A stretch of 64,000 nucleotides of DNA from Jacaranda mimosifolia (taxonomy: Eukaryota; Streptophyta; Magnoliopsida; Lamiales; Bignoniaceae): positions 1,551,001 to 1,615,000 of the forward strand of contig CM032123.1 of assembly GCA_018894105.1 (NCBI GenBank), in the 5' to 3' direction. Both the position numbers and the translations under genes were made by a program. The notes under the pieces were generated by a model, which did not search any database, was not told the origin of the DNA, and saw only the letters and a list, made by a program, of their open reading frames with translations. The first letter of the stretch is position 1. The number at the start of each line of letters is the position of its first letter. This document shows, in pieces, positions 47,601 through 59,765 of the stretch.

Positions 47601-49516
47601 GTTCTTTGGTGTTTTAAGAATTGAAACCTAGAGCTTTCACTATTAAAACATAACATGTGCATAACACAACAAATTGTAAATGTAAATTATAAATAGGAAC
47701 CTGCGCTCCAAATGTGTGTGTACCTATATATATATATCACTAAATGGACATGTATTGCAAATCAAGATCTATGTAGAAGGCAAGAGAACCCAAACTCACA
47801 TATTACAGTTGTTTTGTAGCTCCGAAACAGAGACACTAGGTGAAGCGTTCTGAGTAGCCGCCTGATATTTTTGGGCAGCAGTGCCAAGTTGGCTAACCTG
47901 CAGTTTAAACCAATGAAGTGAGATATGTTCCAGACCATAATAATGGTAGCACACACTGTCCCTGCTTCATCCAACCAAAGGAGTCATAGTGCAAACAGCG
48001 TGCATATGTAACACTCTCCTTTTAGAAGATAAATTTGCATATGCAACAGCAATAGTAGTTCAAATTTGAGTTTCAGACTTGCCAACCTGAGGAATCAGCA
48101 ATCTTCTTGGAATAAGCTCCTCATGACGACGAGCACAAAATTCCCAGGAGCATATCTGTCAAATGAATTCATAAACAAAGAAATTAAATAGCAGCTCTAT
48201 AAGGCTAAAACAACAAAAAGCATAACCGTTAGCCTATACTGTAACCTTGAGATCAGGAGAGAAAACAATCCGAAGCTGACCATCACGAACAACGCGAAGT
48301 TGCTCAAAGACACTCTCCTGTATGGCTTTTGCATAGTCCAGAACAATTTGCCCAGAGGAATTCTGATACTCTCGGGGCATGTCAACGTAGAGTAGTTCTT
48401 CTAAAGTTCCACTTTCATATTTTATTTTGAAGAGTCTGGGCAGTACCTCAACAGTTGCCTCTGACAGAACAGAACAAAGAACTAGTGTTAGATGCTTTAC
48501 TAGTTTTGTTTGTCTGTCTACTTAGTTACATCTTTCTTCCTTTCAAAATATTTACATTTGTCCTATGGGAGATTTGGGTGTGGGTTGGGAGATGGAACTG
48601 GCATTTCGAAGCAGGTGTTCCAAAAAGAACACCAAAGCAAGAGCATGTGAAACCATGGCAATTTTACAAGGTAACATAGAATGAAACAAAACAACAAACA
48701 GACAAGTTACCAGAGAGGTTAAAGAAACTGAGAGAAATTGTTGCAAAACCTAAAAAGAAACTCACCAAATCCACGGCCAGGCTTGCGGTTGCAAATTTCA
48801 CAGTGCCAAACATCCTGCATATGTAGTGAATGATTACATTACAACATCAGACTTCAAAATATCAATATGTGAACAATAAATCTTGAAGATAAAGAAGATC
48901 TGGCAAAGTATAGTATACTTAATTCTTAAAGATATGCGCTACACCTTTGAATTACCAAAAAGTTCAGTTAAACATGAAACCTAATAATAATAATAATAAT
49001 AATATTGAGTCAGTAATCCAACAGACCTGAGGGAAAACTCCAGTAGTTTGGCGACCACTCCCATACATTGAAACACACCATTTTTTCTTGGCATTGGGTG
49101 CAAAATATTCAGCTACAAATTTCCTCCAGAACTCAATGTTATTGTCCTACAAAATAAGTCATCCAATTGCATTAATTAACAATCCACAGAATGTATCAAA
49201 CAGTAGAGTTCACTCTGTTCTCCTTTTCTTGAAACTTAGACTAATTTAACAGCTATATCTTACTTCAGGTCTGTGTTGTTGCTGATACATGTAATGTGTC
49301 AACCTCCGGGCACACATTCCAGGCTCATAGACTGGTTTTACAGGGGACCTAATAGGTAAATTCTGCGGTGAAAACTGTTGCTGTAGCGGGGATCTTTGCT
49401 GGGGCATCGCTTTCAAAAGCTGCTGTTGTTGTTGATGTTGAATTTGCATAAGCCTTTGTTGATGCAAAATAGCAGCAGCCTGTGGGGACTGCCGGGACAA
49501 GAGGAGCTGCTGTTGC

Positions 49517-49557
<41 letters not shown>

Positions 49558-50322
49558 TTGTTGTTGATGCAAAAATAAAGATGGATCTGAATGCTGGGGT
49601 TCCATTTTGACGGGACCCAAGCTTCTCATATTTTGTAGTTGCTGGGGTTCCAATTTTACAGAACCAATATTCCTCAAAGCTTGCAGTTGTTGTGGTGCTT
49701 GCTCATTGGTGGCTTGTGGCTCCAGCTTGACAGGTCCGACGCCGCCTAAAGTGGGCCGCATTGCTTGAAATTGCTGCGATTGTTGCTGTTGTTGGGAATT
49801 GCTGGGAACAGAAAATTGATGCAAGTGCTGCTGATTATGTTGAAAATTCTGTGGATCAAGCTGTTGAGCTTGTTGCTGGTCTGTCAACATCTGGCTGCCG
49901 GTAGGATTTGAGAATTGCTGTTGCCCTTGAACTTGACCAGATGAGTTTGGGTTGGCTGTGATAGACGATGAGATATAAGAAGATGAAGGAGAATTGAATC
50001 CCATTCCATTTCCAACACCAGAAAGTGAAACAGACTCTGCCCCACCATCAATAAGCCCTCGCTGGGAGCTCCCTGGACCAGAGAGACCAGAACCTGGACC
50101 TCCATTTCCAAATGGCTGGTGGAGCAAAGATGAAACATTGGGAACATTCCCCAGCATATTCAAGTTACTAAACTGATTGCGCGGCGACACCAATGATGGA
50201 AAAGCATTCTGTGAAGGCATCCCACCCCCTTGTCCACCCAACAACCCAGAATTTGATCTCAACAAAGAAGGCGGAACCGACTGGGCTCCACCAATTGGAG
50301 TCGGAGGCCCTTGTGGCACCAT
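43723..50322 (-). CDS. SEU: SEUSS transcriptional co-regulator (9 coding exons)
   Basis: Plant adaptor with an LDB1-like (LIM-domain-binding) domain; partners LEUNIG-type co-repressors in flower, ovule and organ patterning. Exons in transcript order: 49264-50322, 49027-49146, 48766-48814, 48246-48460, 48087-48155, 47800-47897, 46627-46720, 45230-45299, 43723-44696. All GT-AG with consistent phase, 915 residues. The N-terminus starts MVPQGPPTP and holds FPSLVSPR and Gln-rich stretches, including about 20 glutamines encoded near 49507-49566. The conserved core runs from about residue 330 (NLPIRSPVKPVYEPGMCARRLTHY) through RKFVAEYFAPNAKKKWCVSMYG, WHCEICNRKPGRGFE, SWEFCARRHEELIPRRLLIPQV and ARQLAKALEVPLVNDLGYTKRYVRC to SEVVNSMKDLIDYSRE. 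The C-terminal third is Gln/Ser/Asn/Gly-rich and ends NGFNNLQFDWKGSS(P). SEU is favoured over the SLK paralogues from the N-terminal and C-terminal match. Confidence 0.95.
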
Positions 50323-51240
50323 TTTTTTGCTGAAAATAACACAATCTAGTTTACAACACTCCTAATACACTACTGATTATACTCTCTAAATAACATTAAT
50401 CTAAAACCTTCACCTCTGAAAATGAAAACAATACAACCTAAATAAAAAATGATTACACAGAAAGCCAACCAATGTTAGAATTTGTGAAATGTTTATTGTG
50501 AACAACAGGAAAGGGATAAGCTTCTCGCATGAGGATATGGGGGTGTGTTTTGCAGAATTCAAGTTGAAAATCAAAATCTTTGAAATCATAGAAGCTAGCT
50601 TTATTAATTAACATCCTAACTTTTGCTTCTCTTATACTGAAGTTGCAATCTTTCACCAGCTATCCTATCAATTCCTGCAAAAAACAGTCAAATTGTCAGA
50701 TTTCTCTTCCCACAAAAGAAAAGGGTGACCAAAAAGCAAAATCTGGTAACATAATGGAATTGATAAGAACAAGAAAAAAGGAAAATCTCATAAAAACATC
50801 ATCTTTACGAACCAAATGAAGAGCAAAAATCCAACTTTTGCTAGCAAAAGGAAAATTAAATGTATCAGAAAAGAAATGACTAAAAGTGAACTTCACAAAC
50901 AACTATTATTACACTATGAACCGGGGAAAAAACCCATGAAAACAGAAAATACTAAAGAAAAAAATCAAGCAAAGAAGAAAACTCGATCGAACCCTAAATC
51001 TAAATCTTGTAAGAAAATACAGAAACACTCGATCCAAAGCCAAAGTGAAGCGATATTCCCTAGGGCTCCAAACTTCAGAACACTTCACACGTACATAACA
51101 AACCACAAAATCACACACAAACACAACGCAAGTGTGTCAAAAATCAAAACATAAAAAAATTAACAAAAATGTAAATTAAGCAAACACGTACTGGAAGAAA
51201 CTCACCCAAGTAAGATTTCAACTCAGCAAGCTGTTAAATC
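50323..51240 (-). other. Probable 5' UTR intron of SEU
   Basis: An acceptor (TTATTTTCAG) lies about 8 bp upstream of the SEU ATG (near 50334). A strong donor (CTTGG|GTGAGT on the minus strand) is at about 51200-51206. This predicts an ~870-bp intron in the leader. The frames inside (e.g. 50816-51154 +) are not supported as genes. Confidence 0.6.
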
Positions 51241-51620
51241 CTCGCAATTGAAGTTAAAGCTAATCCACTCTTCACTATTCTTTACTCTCTTTAACCATCA
51301 ATAAAATGGAATCCACTTCCCTTCAAAACTTCCCCAAATCCAGAGCAAACAAGTGTAATATAGACATATAGATACACCCTTGTAGCGTATGTCTAGATAG
51401 CTGTCAAAAAAGTCTTCCCAAAATCCTCAACCAAAAACTAGAGAGAGAAAGACACACAGTTCTTATTCAGCTCACTTTTTAGAGAGAGAGATGAACAGAG
51501 AGAGGAGAGAGAGTTTGTGTGCTGAGTGTTGAGGGTTTTATTGCGGACGTCAAAAATCCATTGGATCGGATTGAATTTTTTTTCCTTCTCATTTCATTCT
51601 CTCTCTCCAAGTGAAGTCAA
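51241..51620 (-). promoter_or_regulatory. SEU 5' leader and promoter with GA/CT repeats
   Basis: GAGA/CTCT repeats occur at about 51440-51510 and 51597-51606, typical of plant leaders and GAGA-type promoters. The transcription start is not defined. Confidence 0.4.
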
Positions 51621-53048
51621 TTCTTCTTCCTCCTCTCTTCGATTTGATGATGGAATGAGTCATATGTATGTATGCATGTATGATATGTATGTATGTATGG
51701 CTATGGCCCATGCGTTTATGTATGTAGCTAATGATTGAAGATGTCATCATGATTAGCTTAAAGGCAGCACAGCTCACAGTTTTGTGTTATTCCGGTTTTA
51801 TCACTGAGATGCGGTTTATTTTCATAAATGCCACTAGATTTTTTTACCAAGAAAAATGTCTGGAAGGTCAGTTGTCCGAGCAATATTAATTAAAAAAAAA
51901 AAAAGTGAAAGAAAGAAAGAAATTCAAAACTATAAAAGCAAAAGACAATTAAAAAATAATAGTAAAATAAAAATTGAAATATGTATGACATAAAATTATT
52001 TGATTTATGAAACTGACATTGTTCTATATTCATAACCATATTTTTTGTGTAATTTTATAATTTTTTCAAAAATAAAATAATATTTAAATTAATTGTTACA
52101 GTTTAAATAAATTACATAAAAATAAAATATAAAAAGTTTACAAATATAAATGATTATCGCCTATATGTTCGTATTAAGTTTTATCTCGTCAATCATATAT
52201 AACCACTTATAGTATCATGTATCATATGTAAATTTATTCTATTGTTTGAAATAGCATTTAATATATTGACCTTTTATTATTGGTTTAAGATGATTCTATC
52301 AGCTTTGAAACACGAAGATTTGCATATAATTAGACAAATAATAACTCGTATAAAAATATTATATATAAACTAAAACATAATAAAAATTTAATTATTGAGC
52401 TATGTTCATATGCAGAACTTAAAATAAAAACAATTTTACAACTTTCAATTCAAGTATGAACTTGGTTCAAATTTGGCTAATTTGCTCACATTATGAACAC
52501 AAATAAAATAGTTAATTCATGAATTTCTTTCCATCCAAGATATACAATTCTTCTCTTTTTTTTTTTTGGTCATTTTTTTCTCTTCAACTCAACCTTTCAA
52601 GAGAAAGAATCTTTAATATTATTACTCATTATAGAGCCACGCCTTTCAATGACAACAATATCTAAGTTCTTTTATCATAATATTACGTCTTTTTTTAATT
52701 CAACTTTTTCATATGCTATCAATGTAACAAATGCACAATATTTCTTAGCCAACCAAATAATAAATTGCAAGTATGCTTAATTAATTGATAATTTTGAAAA
52801 AGTTGATATTGCCAATGTACTTGTTAAAAAAAATATAAATTTCACTTTACTATTTATTGTACCTCCACAAGACCAGAACGTGTAACTTTTTTATAACCAC
52901 GTGCTGTATTTAAATTGTTAGAAAAATCCATTTAAACAGTTTTCTTTTCTTAATGATGTGATGCATGATGCCCAAGTAAACATGTCATTTTTGACAAAAT
53001 TCATGTCTCAAGATTTCGGATTTAAATAAAAATCTTAACATAAAGAAA
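51621..53048. other. Intergenic DNA
   Basis: ATGTATGT-type short repeats at about 51665-51725, then AT-rich sequence without a gene. Confidence 0.5.
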
Positions 53049-53510
53049 ATTAATGGCTATGCTTGGCTACATTTTGAGGAAACAATTTTGTTTTCACAAA
53101 ATGTAACCAAACATACAAAAGTTTTCCATTCAAAATGCCAAGTTGAATTTTTTAAAATACCATATTCTATTTTTCATTATCTCCAAAAACTTCCCCATTT
53201 TTCAATATATACATACATATTATATATATATCAGACATATTTTATTATTATTATAACAATAAAAAAATCATTCAATTTCATTTTTACCCAAAAAATCCAA
53301 CAAAAATACATTGATTTGACTATTACAGTAGAATTTGTCTCATCCCAAAACATAAACAAACATACCAAATTTTTTCAAAATAATTTTCTTACTATTCCCA
53401 AAATATAAATAAACATACATAAAATTCTCCAACACAAATTTCACATTCCTCAACCTCACTCTCAAAACTCATTCTTCCAAAATACATCATTCATATCCAA
53501 ACATTATCAA
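53049..53510. mobile_element. Remnant of the GGTTATGTTTGG TIR family
   Basis: GGCTATGCTTGGCTACATTTTG near the left and an interior with TTATTATTATAACAATAAAAAAATCATTCAATTTCATTTTTACCC-like order closely match the interior of 5201-5659 (copy 1) and, reversed, 60.3-60.7 kb. Ends are not exact. Confidence 0.5.
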
Positions 53511-54340
53511 TATAATTATCATGATTATTTTTGATACATAAAGAATAAAAATTTATATTTATGATGGAGGGTATAATAGTACTTTAAATGTCCCCTTTCA
53601 TTACATCTAGCTGGACCTCAAGTCTTCAAGAAACCCTAACTAGACACATAAAGACATAAATATAACTAATACATGTCATCGGGCATCCATGTACATACAC
53701 TATTCATCCATCGTGCAACACACACACACACACACACACACATTAGCATGCATGGCGGGGCATGTAGTCCATGGCAATTGACGGAATGGGGATACGTGGT
53801 ATTGAGCCACGTGCTGGCCATTGACGGAAAAGCAGAAACCGTTAAGATAAGAGGGAAGGAAAACTGTAATGAGATAACGGCCGTGAAAAGCTATTTGGCT
53901 CTGCTGACAGTTGGGTTTTGGCCCTTAACTGGGGTTCTAAAAAGAAGATTCTCTCTCCTATATAATATGGCATTTGAGGTCCGCTCCTCTGTGTCCTGGT
54001 GTATCATATTAAGGTGCGCCCCTCCATTCAACTCCGTAGACCTTGTAATCAACTTTCTATTCGATGGTTTCATTGGTCGGATGTATTTGATGAAGCTCAA
54101 GATATATGTTTCATGATGTTGGGTAGTATAGTTAGTTGGTTTATGCATATGAAAATGATTGATATTATTAGGTACAAATATACTATAAATATTTTTTTTC
54201 CCCATAAGAACATAGAATATGGAATGAAGGATACCCTCATGTGTGTGTGTATATATATATTTATATATAATTATATATATATATTTAAATTTCATGTTTA
54301 TAAATATAAAGATAATATCAATAAATCGATTACTCACTGT
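53511..54340. other. Intergenic DNA with a promoter-like segment
   Basis: Contains a (CA)n tract at about 53719-53742. A relatively GC-rich segment at 53745-53975 has CCACGTGCTGG (G-box) and TCCTATATAATATGG (TATA-like). No gene follows, so this may be the promoter of a lost gene or chance. The 147-codon frame at 53673-54116 matches nothing I know. Confidence 0.35.
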
Positions 54341-54440
54341 ATTTTTTTTTAATTTATACATACGCACATTAGGAGTTCGTGCTCCCTCAAATTTTTGACT
54401 TATCATATTATGTGAGAGATTTATATTATTGAATCATATG
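54340..54440 (-). mobile_element. SINE remnant, minus strand
   Basis: On the minus strand it reads GAGGGAGCACGAACTCCTAATGTGCGTATGTATAAATT, matching the ...CTCCTGATGTGCGTGTGTATAAAT tail of the other SINEs. The 5' part is poorly preserved. Confidence 0.5.
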
Positions 54441-54651
54441 CCATATAGCGATTAATCACTCTACGTTGATATATATATTCGTTTATGTACTAGGGAAATG
54501 AGAAAAGGGCCTCAATTTGAAGAAGGGGCCCATAACATCCATGTGGAAGTCAGGCCCACTTTCTTGGACCAGTACTGTAGCCTAGTTTTTCTCTTTTTGT
54601 TGATTTTCAACTTCATGCTCCCTCTTGATAGATATATATATATTAAGAGGC

Positions 54652-54673
54652 GGGGGGGGGGGGGGGGGGGGGG
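54652..54673 (+). repeat. Homopolymer run of 22 G
   Basis: Uninterrupted G run followed by TGGTGGTGGTG. Possible G-quadruplex former; also prone to sequencing and assembly length errors. Confidence 0.9.
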
Positions 54674-56097
54674 TGGTGGTGGTGCAGAAATAAAGAAAAC
54701 CAACAATAACAACTTTGTGCTCATTAATATCATGTAGTGTTTAAAAAATCAGATCGTTCATTGAATCAAATCATTTATCAATTCATGATTCATTAGTTCA
54801 ATTATTGATCGGATCGTAATTGAATCGTGACATTATAATTACGTAATATATATTATATCTTTTATATATTATTTAAAAGTTAATAAAATACTAAACGTAA
54901 AACAAAAAGAGCTTAAATTATATTATTCAACTTTATAAGTTAGAACTTATTGAAAAAGATAGCTAAGAGTATATGGGTTGAGTGGATTGAAAAATTAAAA
55001 TGTTAGATTTGAATTTGGGGCTTTTATTTTATAGATTTGTTTGAGTGTTTTAAGCTTTTAGCTTTTAAATTGTACTTTAGCTTAGAGATTCACACATTAG
55101 GTTGAAAACAAAAATTAATTATGCCAAAAATTAAAGGGAAAAAAAATGAATGAACCAGCCCGATTTTAATAAATCGTGAACGATTCAATGGTTCAAATGG
55201 TTCGACTGTCGGTAAAGATGATTTTGACAAAATAGAACGATTTTCTTGATTTAACATTTTTACTCAAAATAGGACCAGTTCATACGGCGATCGATGGTCC
55301 AATCAATCCAACTGTTTGATCTGGTCCAGTTTTTAAACAGTGATCTCATGGCTTAATTATAAAAGAATTATTATTATTATTATTTACGCACTTACAATGA
55401 TTAAGAATTTATTAAGATTCAAACATCAAACTTAATACACAGTAATTAAGAATTTATTAAGATTCTAACATCAAACTTAATACTCATTGAAAGTTGTTAG
55501 AGTTCGATCATGAGACCTTAAGTTTAGAATTAGAAATCTAAACTTCATATTTTAAGTGTAGAAACAACATTATTGGACTAAATGCTACTTAGTATGACTG
55601 TATGAGTGTATTGTATTAGTTGATATCATTTTATTAACAAAATTTAGTTATCTATTTAAATAAATTATAGTATAATGAATTACATATATATAATAATTTC
55701 AAAATTCTTATTTTATTGATAGTTTTATATTATTGTATAACAATATATAATTAAATTAAATATATATTCAAATAAATGGCGTGAAATTGAAAACAAAACT
55801 CCCTTACAAGAGGCCACCCAACTCTAACATTATTTTGCAATTAACTTGAGTGCGGGTTGCAATTCCACGAGCTATCTAAGGTTGTAGGGAGGGTAACCCT
55901 AGTCGGATTTGATCTTTTAAATAAAATACTATTAACTTTATTTCATATCATATATAAATATTAAATGTATTGATTATTAATTCCTATATTTATGTATGTG
56001 TATTTACCCATATACATGTATTCACATGTTCTGGTATACACATTACCATATTTTGCATAACTACAAATTTCTTCTTATTGTTTGATATTTTTATAAG
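54674..56097. other. Intergenic DNA with a short direct repeat
   Basis: AT-rich. AATTAAGAATTTATTAAGATTC-like sequence occurs twice at about 55400 and 55445, followed each time by ACATCAAACTTAATAC. No gene is seen. Confidence 0.5.
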
Positions 56098-56410
56098 TAG
56101 AGATATAAACAAGCCGAGTTCGAGTTGAGTTTGAAAAAAATTATAGGTTTAAACTCGAGTTCAGTAAACCTTTTCTTATTGGTTTGAGCTCGTTATTGGT
56201 ATTTTGAGTTTGAATTTTAATGTGCCTTTTCTTATTGACTCGAGCTTAACTAGATCGTGAATCGTTCGAGTAACTCTACTATCAATATTAAAAATATATA
56301 ATAGTCGTTTAGTTAATAATATAAAATATTTAAAAATAGAAAAATAAAAACTCGAGTTCAAGCTTAATTGAACTATAATAGAGCTGATTTGATTAATCTT
56401 ATACCCTTAG
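56098..56410. mobile_element. hAT-like element of the CGAGCTCGAG family (diverged)
   Basis: Left end TAGAGATATAAACAAGCCGAG; right-end complement TAAGGGTATAAGATTAA. Interior GAGTTCGAGTTGAGTTTGA and ACTCGAGTTCAAGCTTAA are family-typical. No convincing target duplication. Confidence 0.55.
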
Positions 56411-57187
56411 AACTCGTTTGCTTGTTTTGATATTGCATGATAGATACACAATCCAACTCAATTCCAATTTTGGTTTATTTTTAGAAGCCCTTGATACAGT
56501 TAGGGTCCAACATGCATTTAATGCCAAACTTGGCTTGTGAATCAAGACCTTGGGGCGTGATATATTTTCCAACCTAAATTAGAAAGAAATTATGTTTTAT
56601 CAAATGGGATAATCATGCCAAGTAAACAATCAAAGTTGGATATCGAATTATTTAAAATATGCAAACAAACATTAGATGTGATGCACAATAACCCACAGTT
56701 TATTCTAGTAATACGTATCATGCCTAATCCAAACATACTAATTGCAAATGAACCCCTATTTACATACGTAGATATAGACATGGTATTTTTATTTTATATT
56801 TCAATTTGGGAATATATACACTACAAATATATATAATTTTTAAAATATAGTACTTGTGAAAAATAAAATTAAAAATAAGACATCAATTGAAATAAGAGAT
56901 GGGATTGAAAAAGGAGTTATGGGAAGTGGGACAAAGAAAGGTGAAGGAATAAAAGCAAGCATAGAAGAAATCTTGTCCAACCCAAAACCCTGCATGCAGC
57001 TTGACAGGCGTATCAACTCTTTTCTCCCCACGTTCCCTTCTATTTCTTCACTCCAACACCCCACCCCACCCCACCCCCAACCCCCCTTCAAATTCTATAA
57101 ATCTAAATCTAAGCACCCCCCCCCCCCCCCCCCCAAAACCACATCCCCACCACCCCATAATTCATTAAACATATATCACCTGAGAAA
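56411..57187 (+). promoter_or_regulatory. Upstream region of the 79-residue protein gene
   Basis: A TATA-like TCTATAAATC lies at 57095-57104, followed by a run of 19 C (57116-57134) before the ATG at 57188. A CCCCACCCC-rich stretch lies at 57058-57086. Earlier sequence is AT-rich and unassigned. Confidence 0.4.
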
Positions 57188-57373
57188 ATGGAGAAAAACA
57201 TTCCACCAGCAGCAGCAGCTCCTACAAAGCAGCTTGAAAGAGCAATTTCAATGGAAGAACCTAAAACCCTGAGCGAAGCTGAGCTTGCCTCCTTTAGGGT
57301 CTGTGCCCACATTTTCTTTTTACTTCTTAAGTTGTTATATACATATACACGATTTTGACATCTTTAATTACTG

Positions 57374-57412
<39 letters not shown>

Positions 57413-58844
57413 ATGCAAGATACATATGTATGTATACCTAACATATATCTTGATCTTTTCTGCAACAGGAGGCAGCTCTTAAGATAATAAACACTCATTC
57501 ACCTGAGGAGGCCACAAGAATTTTCTTGGGGGTATAAAATTTCTTTTCGTTTAATTTTCTTCTCCTCTTGATCCGATCCTTCGTATGTGTGTTTGTGTGT
57601 GAAATGTTCTTGATCTTGCGCTTCTGTAATCCTCTGTGTGTGTGTGAAATCTTCTTGATCTTGGGCTTGTCTAACCCTATGGCCACCCCATCAAATTGGG
57701 CATGGGGGGTGGGGGTGGGGGGGGGGGGGGGGTGGAATTGTTCTTCATGTCTGCATGAACAATCTCATCTCTACAGATATATATATACATACAGACAAGT
57801 ATATATATGTGTTTTTATATATACATATACGTGTATAAGTGTGTGTGTGTGCAGATCTTGCAAAAATACAGATATATATCCTCACTTTTCTTCATTTTCT
57901 ACCATCTCCAAAATTAAATTGAGAAGCAAGGATCCAAGCCATTCGATTTTCCTTCTTTATGTTTTGTCATAATTTATTCTTAGATTTTTTTTTTTTAAAA
58001 AAAAGAAGGTGGAATTAATATACATTTGACACTCTACAAATTATAATTTTATTGTGATCTCATATATATATATATATATATATATATCTTTTTTCCCTCT
58101 TATTTAATAAAGGTTTCTTCTTATTAATTTAGAGGATATATGTAATTACCAACTTTAAATCAATATGTTAGAATGGAATTTAGGCCTTTTGAAGACATAA
58201 TAACTATAATCACCACATGCAAAATTCCCTTAATCACATAGAAATTTAGTTTATATCTCGAATATTTGTGAATAAATTTAAACGCGGGAAAAAATAATTT
58301 TGAAATTATAAACTTCGACGCGGGAAAATATTTTTGAATAAATTTAAACGTGGGTATGTACATACACTCAATTTTGTCGGATTATATTTATGTTTATAAA
58401 TGGATTTTGTCGCGTTCTAATAATAACATATCTATCTAATCAATTAATTGCAATTCGAATAGTCAATGAATAATATTTCTTTGATAGACGTATCCAAGAA
58501 TCATTTATTGTAAATAACTAAAAAAATCAAAAGTTAAAAAAAAAAAAAAAGGGAGTAAGTATTTGTCCTCCCCCTTTTTTAATTATTTGACTACCTTATT
58601 ATTCAATCGAAATGTATATTGGGTAGAATAAGTAATTTGTTGTGAACTTTTATGATATCGTTGTTGATCAATATGTAATAGAAGAAACATTGTACATTTA
58701 CTAAAATAAATTGTGTCTTTTTTTTTCCCTTTTCTTTTCTTTTCTTTTCTTTTTTCCTTTTTCTTTTCTAATTTGTAGGGACTGGAGACTGCCGTTGCAC
58801 CGGCAGCTAAACAATTTGAACCTGCTGGAAGAGTGGATAATTAA
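57188..58844 (+). CDS. Small conserved-looking protein of unknown function, 79 residues (3 exons)
   Basis: Exons 57188-57298, 57469-57531 and 58779-58844 each contain whole codons, with GT-AG borders. The protein starts MEKNIPPAAAAPTKQLERAI and has the central segment FREAALKIINTHSPEEATRI, then FLGGLETAVAPAAKQF; it ends GRVDN. The centre is predicted helical and acidic/hydrophobic; there is no signal peptide or membrane segment. I do not recognise the family with certainty; a YREAAxxIxNTxSxEEAxxIF pattern is familiar from short plant proteins. Intron 1 carries a (TG)n tract and intron 2 a run of 16 G. Codon use and splice sites look genuine, but there is no transcript support. Confidence 0.6.
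57717..57732 (+). repeat. Homopolymer run of 16 G inside intron 2
   Basis: Preceded by GGGGGGTGGGGGT, making a dense G-rich tract (57703-57737). Possible G-quadruplex. Confidence 0.85.
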
Positions 58845-58987
58845 CAAGAGCAACAACCTTTGAGCAAATGACATATGTGTGTTCTTAATTTGTTCCTTTA
58901 ATAGGTTGCCTTATTTTGAATAAGATTTGTTCTATCATTATTGTATTATGTTGTCTTTTCATGTAAACAATGTTGGTTAGTAATAAA

Positions 58988-59284
58988 AAGGCATGCAAAC
59001 GAGTTGAACTAGTTCGAGTTAAATTAAATCGAGCTCGAGCTCTGATTCGAGCCTCTATATCTAGGCTCGATGCTAGCAAATCATTATATAATTAAACTTT
59101 ATTAATTTATTATTTTTTTATTTTAAATTCAAGCTCGAGCCTGCAATTTTTTACAATTCATTTGTCAATTCAAGCCAAGTTAGAGCTTAAAATTTTAGGC
59201 TCGTCGAGCTCGAGAATAAAATATATATTTTGAGCTCGAAAATTTTGCCTAAACTTGACTTGACTTAACTCGATTACACCTCTA
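58988..59284. mobile_element. hAT-like element of the CGAGCTCGAG family (diverged)
   Basis: Left end near TAAAAAGGCATGCAAACGAG; right end TCGATTACACCTCTA. Interior AAATCGAGCTCGAGCTC and GGCTCGTCGAGCTCGAG. The target duplication is not clear (GTTAGTAA and ATTATAAT). Confidence 0.55.
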
Positions 59285-59419
59285 ATTATAATACACTTTG
59301 ATTATATGTACGTATATTTTTTGCCGTCATACATTTACACTTTTATATACAATGTGCTACTATATTAGTAGCTAGAATTCAAAATTAAAAGATGTTTGTG
59401 TTAGCTTATAAGCTTATAT

Positions 59420-59765
59420 GGGTGTTTTGAGAACTTGTAAGCTATTAGAAAATGTTTGGTAATTTTTTTTTAAAAAAAACTTATAAAATTCTAAAATAAG
59501 ATGTTAGGAGCTTATAGCTCTTTTAATAAAAGTAATAAGAACCTAACTCGTTTTTAAGATCTTAACAAGTTCTTTCACTTTTAATCATTTTAATTACAAA
59601 ATTATCATTATTAACATCTTATAATCTCCAAAATCTTATTTTATCTGAACACTTCAACAACTTATTTTAAAAATAAGATATAACATCTTAATTATAAGTT
59701 CCAAAAATATTTTATAAGATGGATGAACTTATAAGATATTTTAAATAAGTTTAGCTAAACACCCT
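59420..59765. mobile_element. Possible TIR element with GGGTGTTT ends
   Basis: GGGTGTTTTGAGAAC at the left and AGCTAAACACCC at the right form a short inverted repeat. TTATAAGATATTTTAAATAAG and CTTATAA motifs are shared with 34950-35310. No coding sequence. Confidence 0.45.

Noticed and set aside
49396..49578. Poly-leucine frame opposite SEU
   Set aside because: It is the antisense reading of the CAG/CAA glutamine tract.
50816..51154. 112-codon Lys-rich frame upstream of SEU
   Set aside because: Within the predicted 5' UTR intron, antisense to SEU, with low-complexity composition.
53673..54116. 147-codon frame, and the 171-codon frame opposite
   Set aside because: They run through a CA microsatellite and AT-rich DNA; no recognisable protein.
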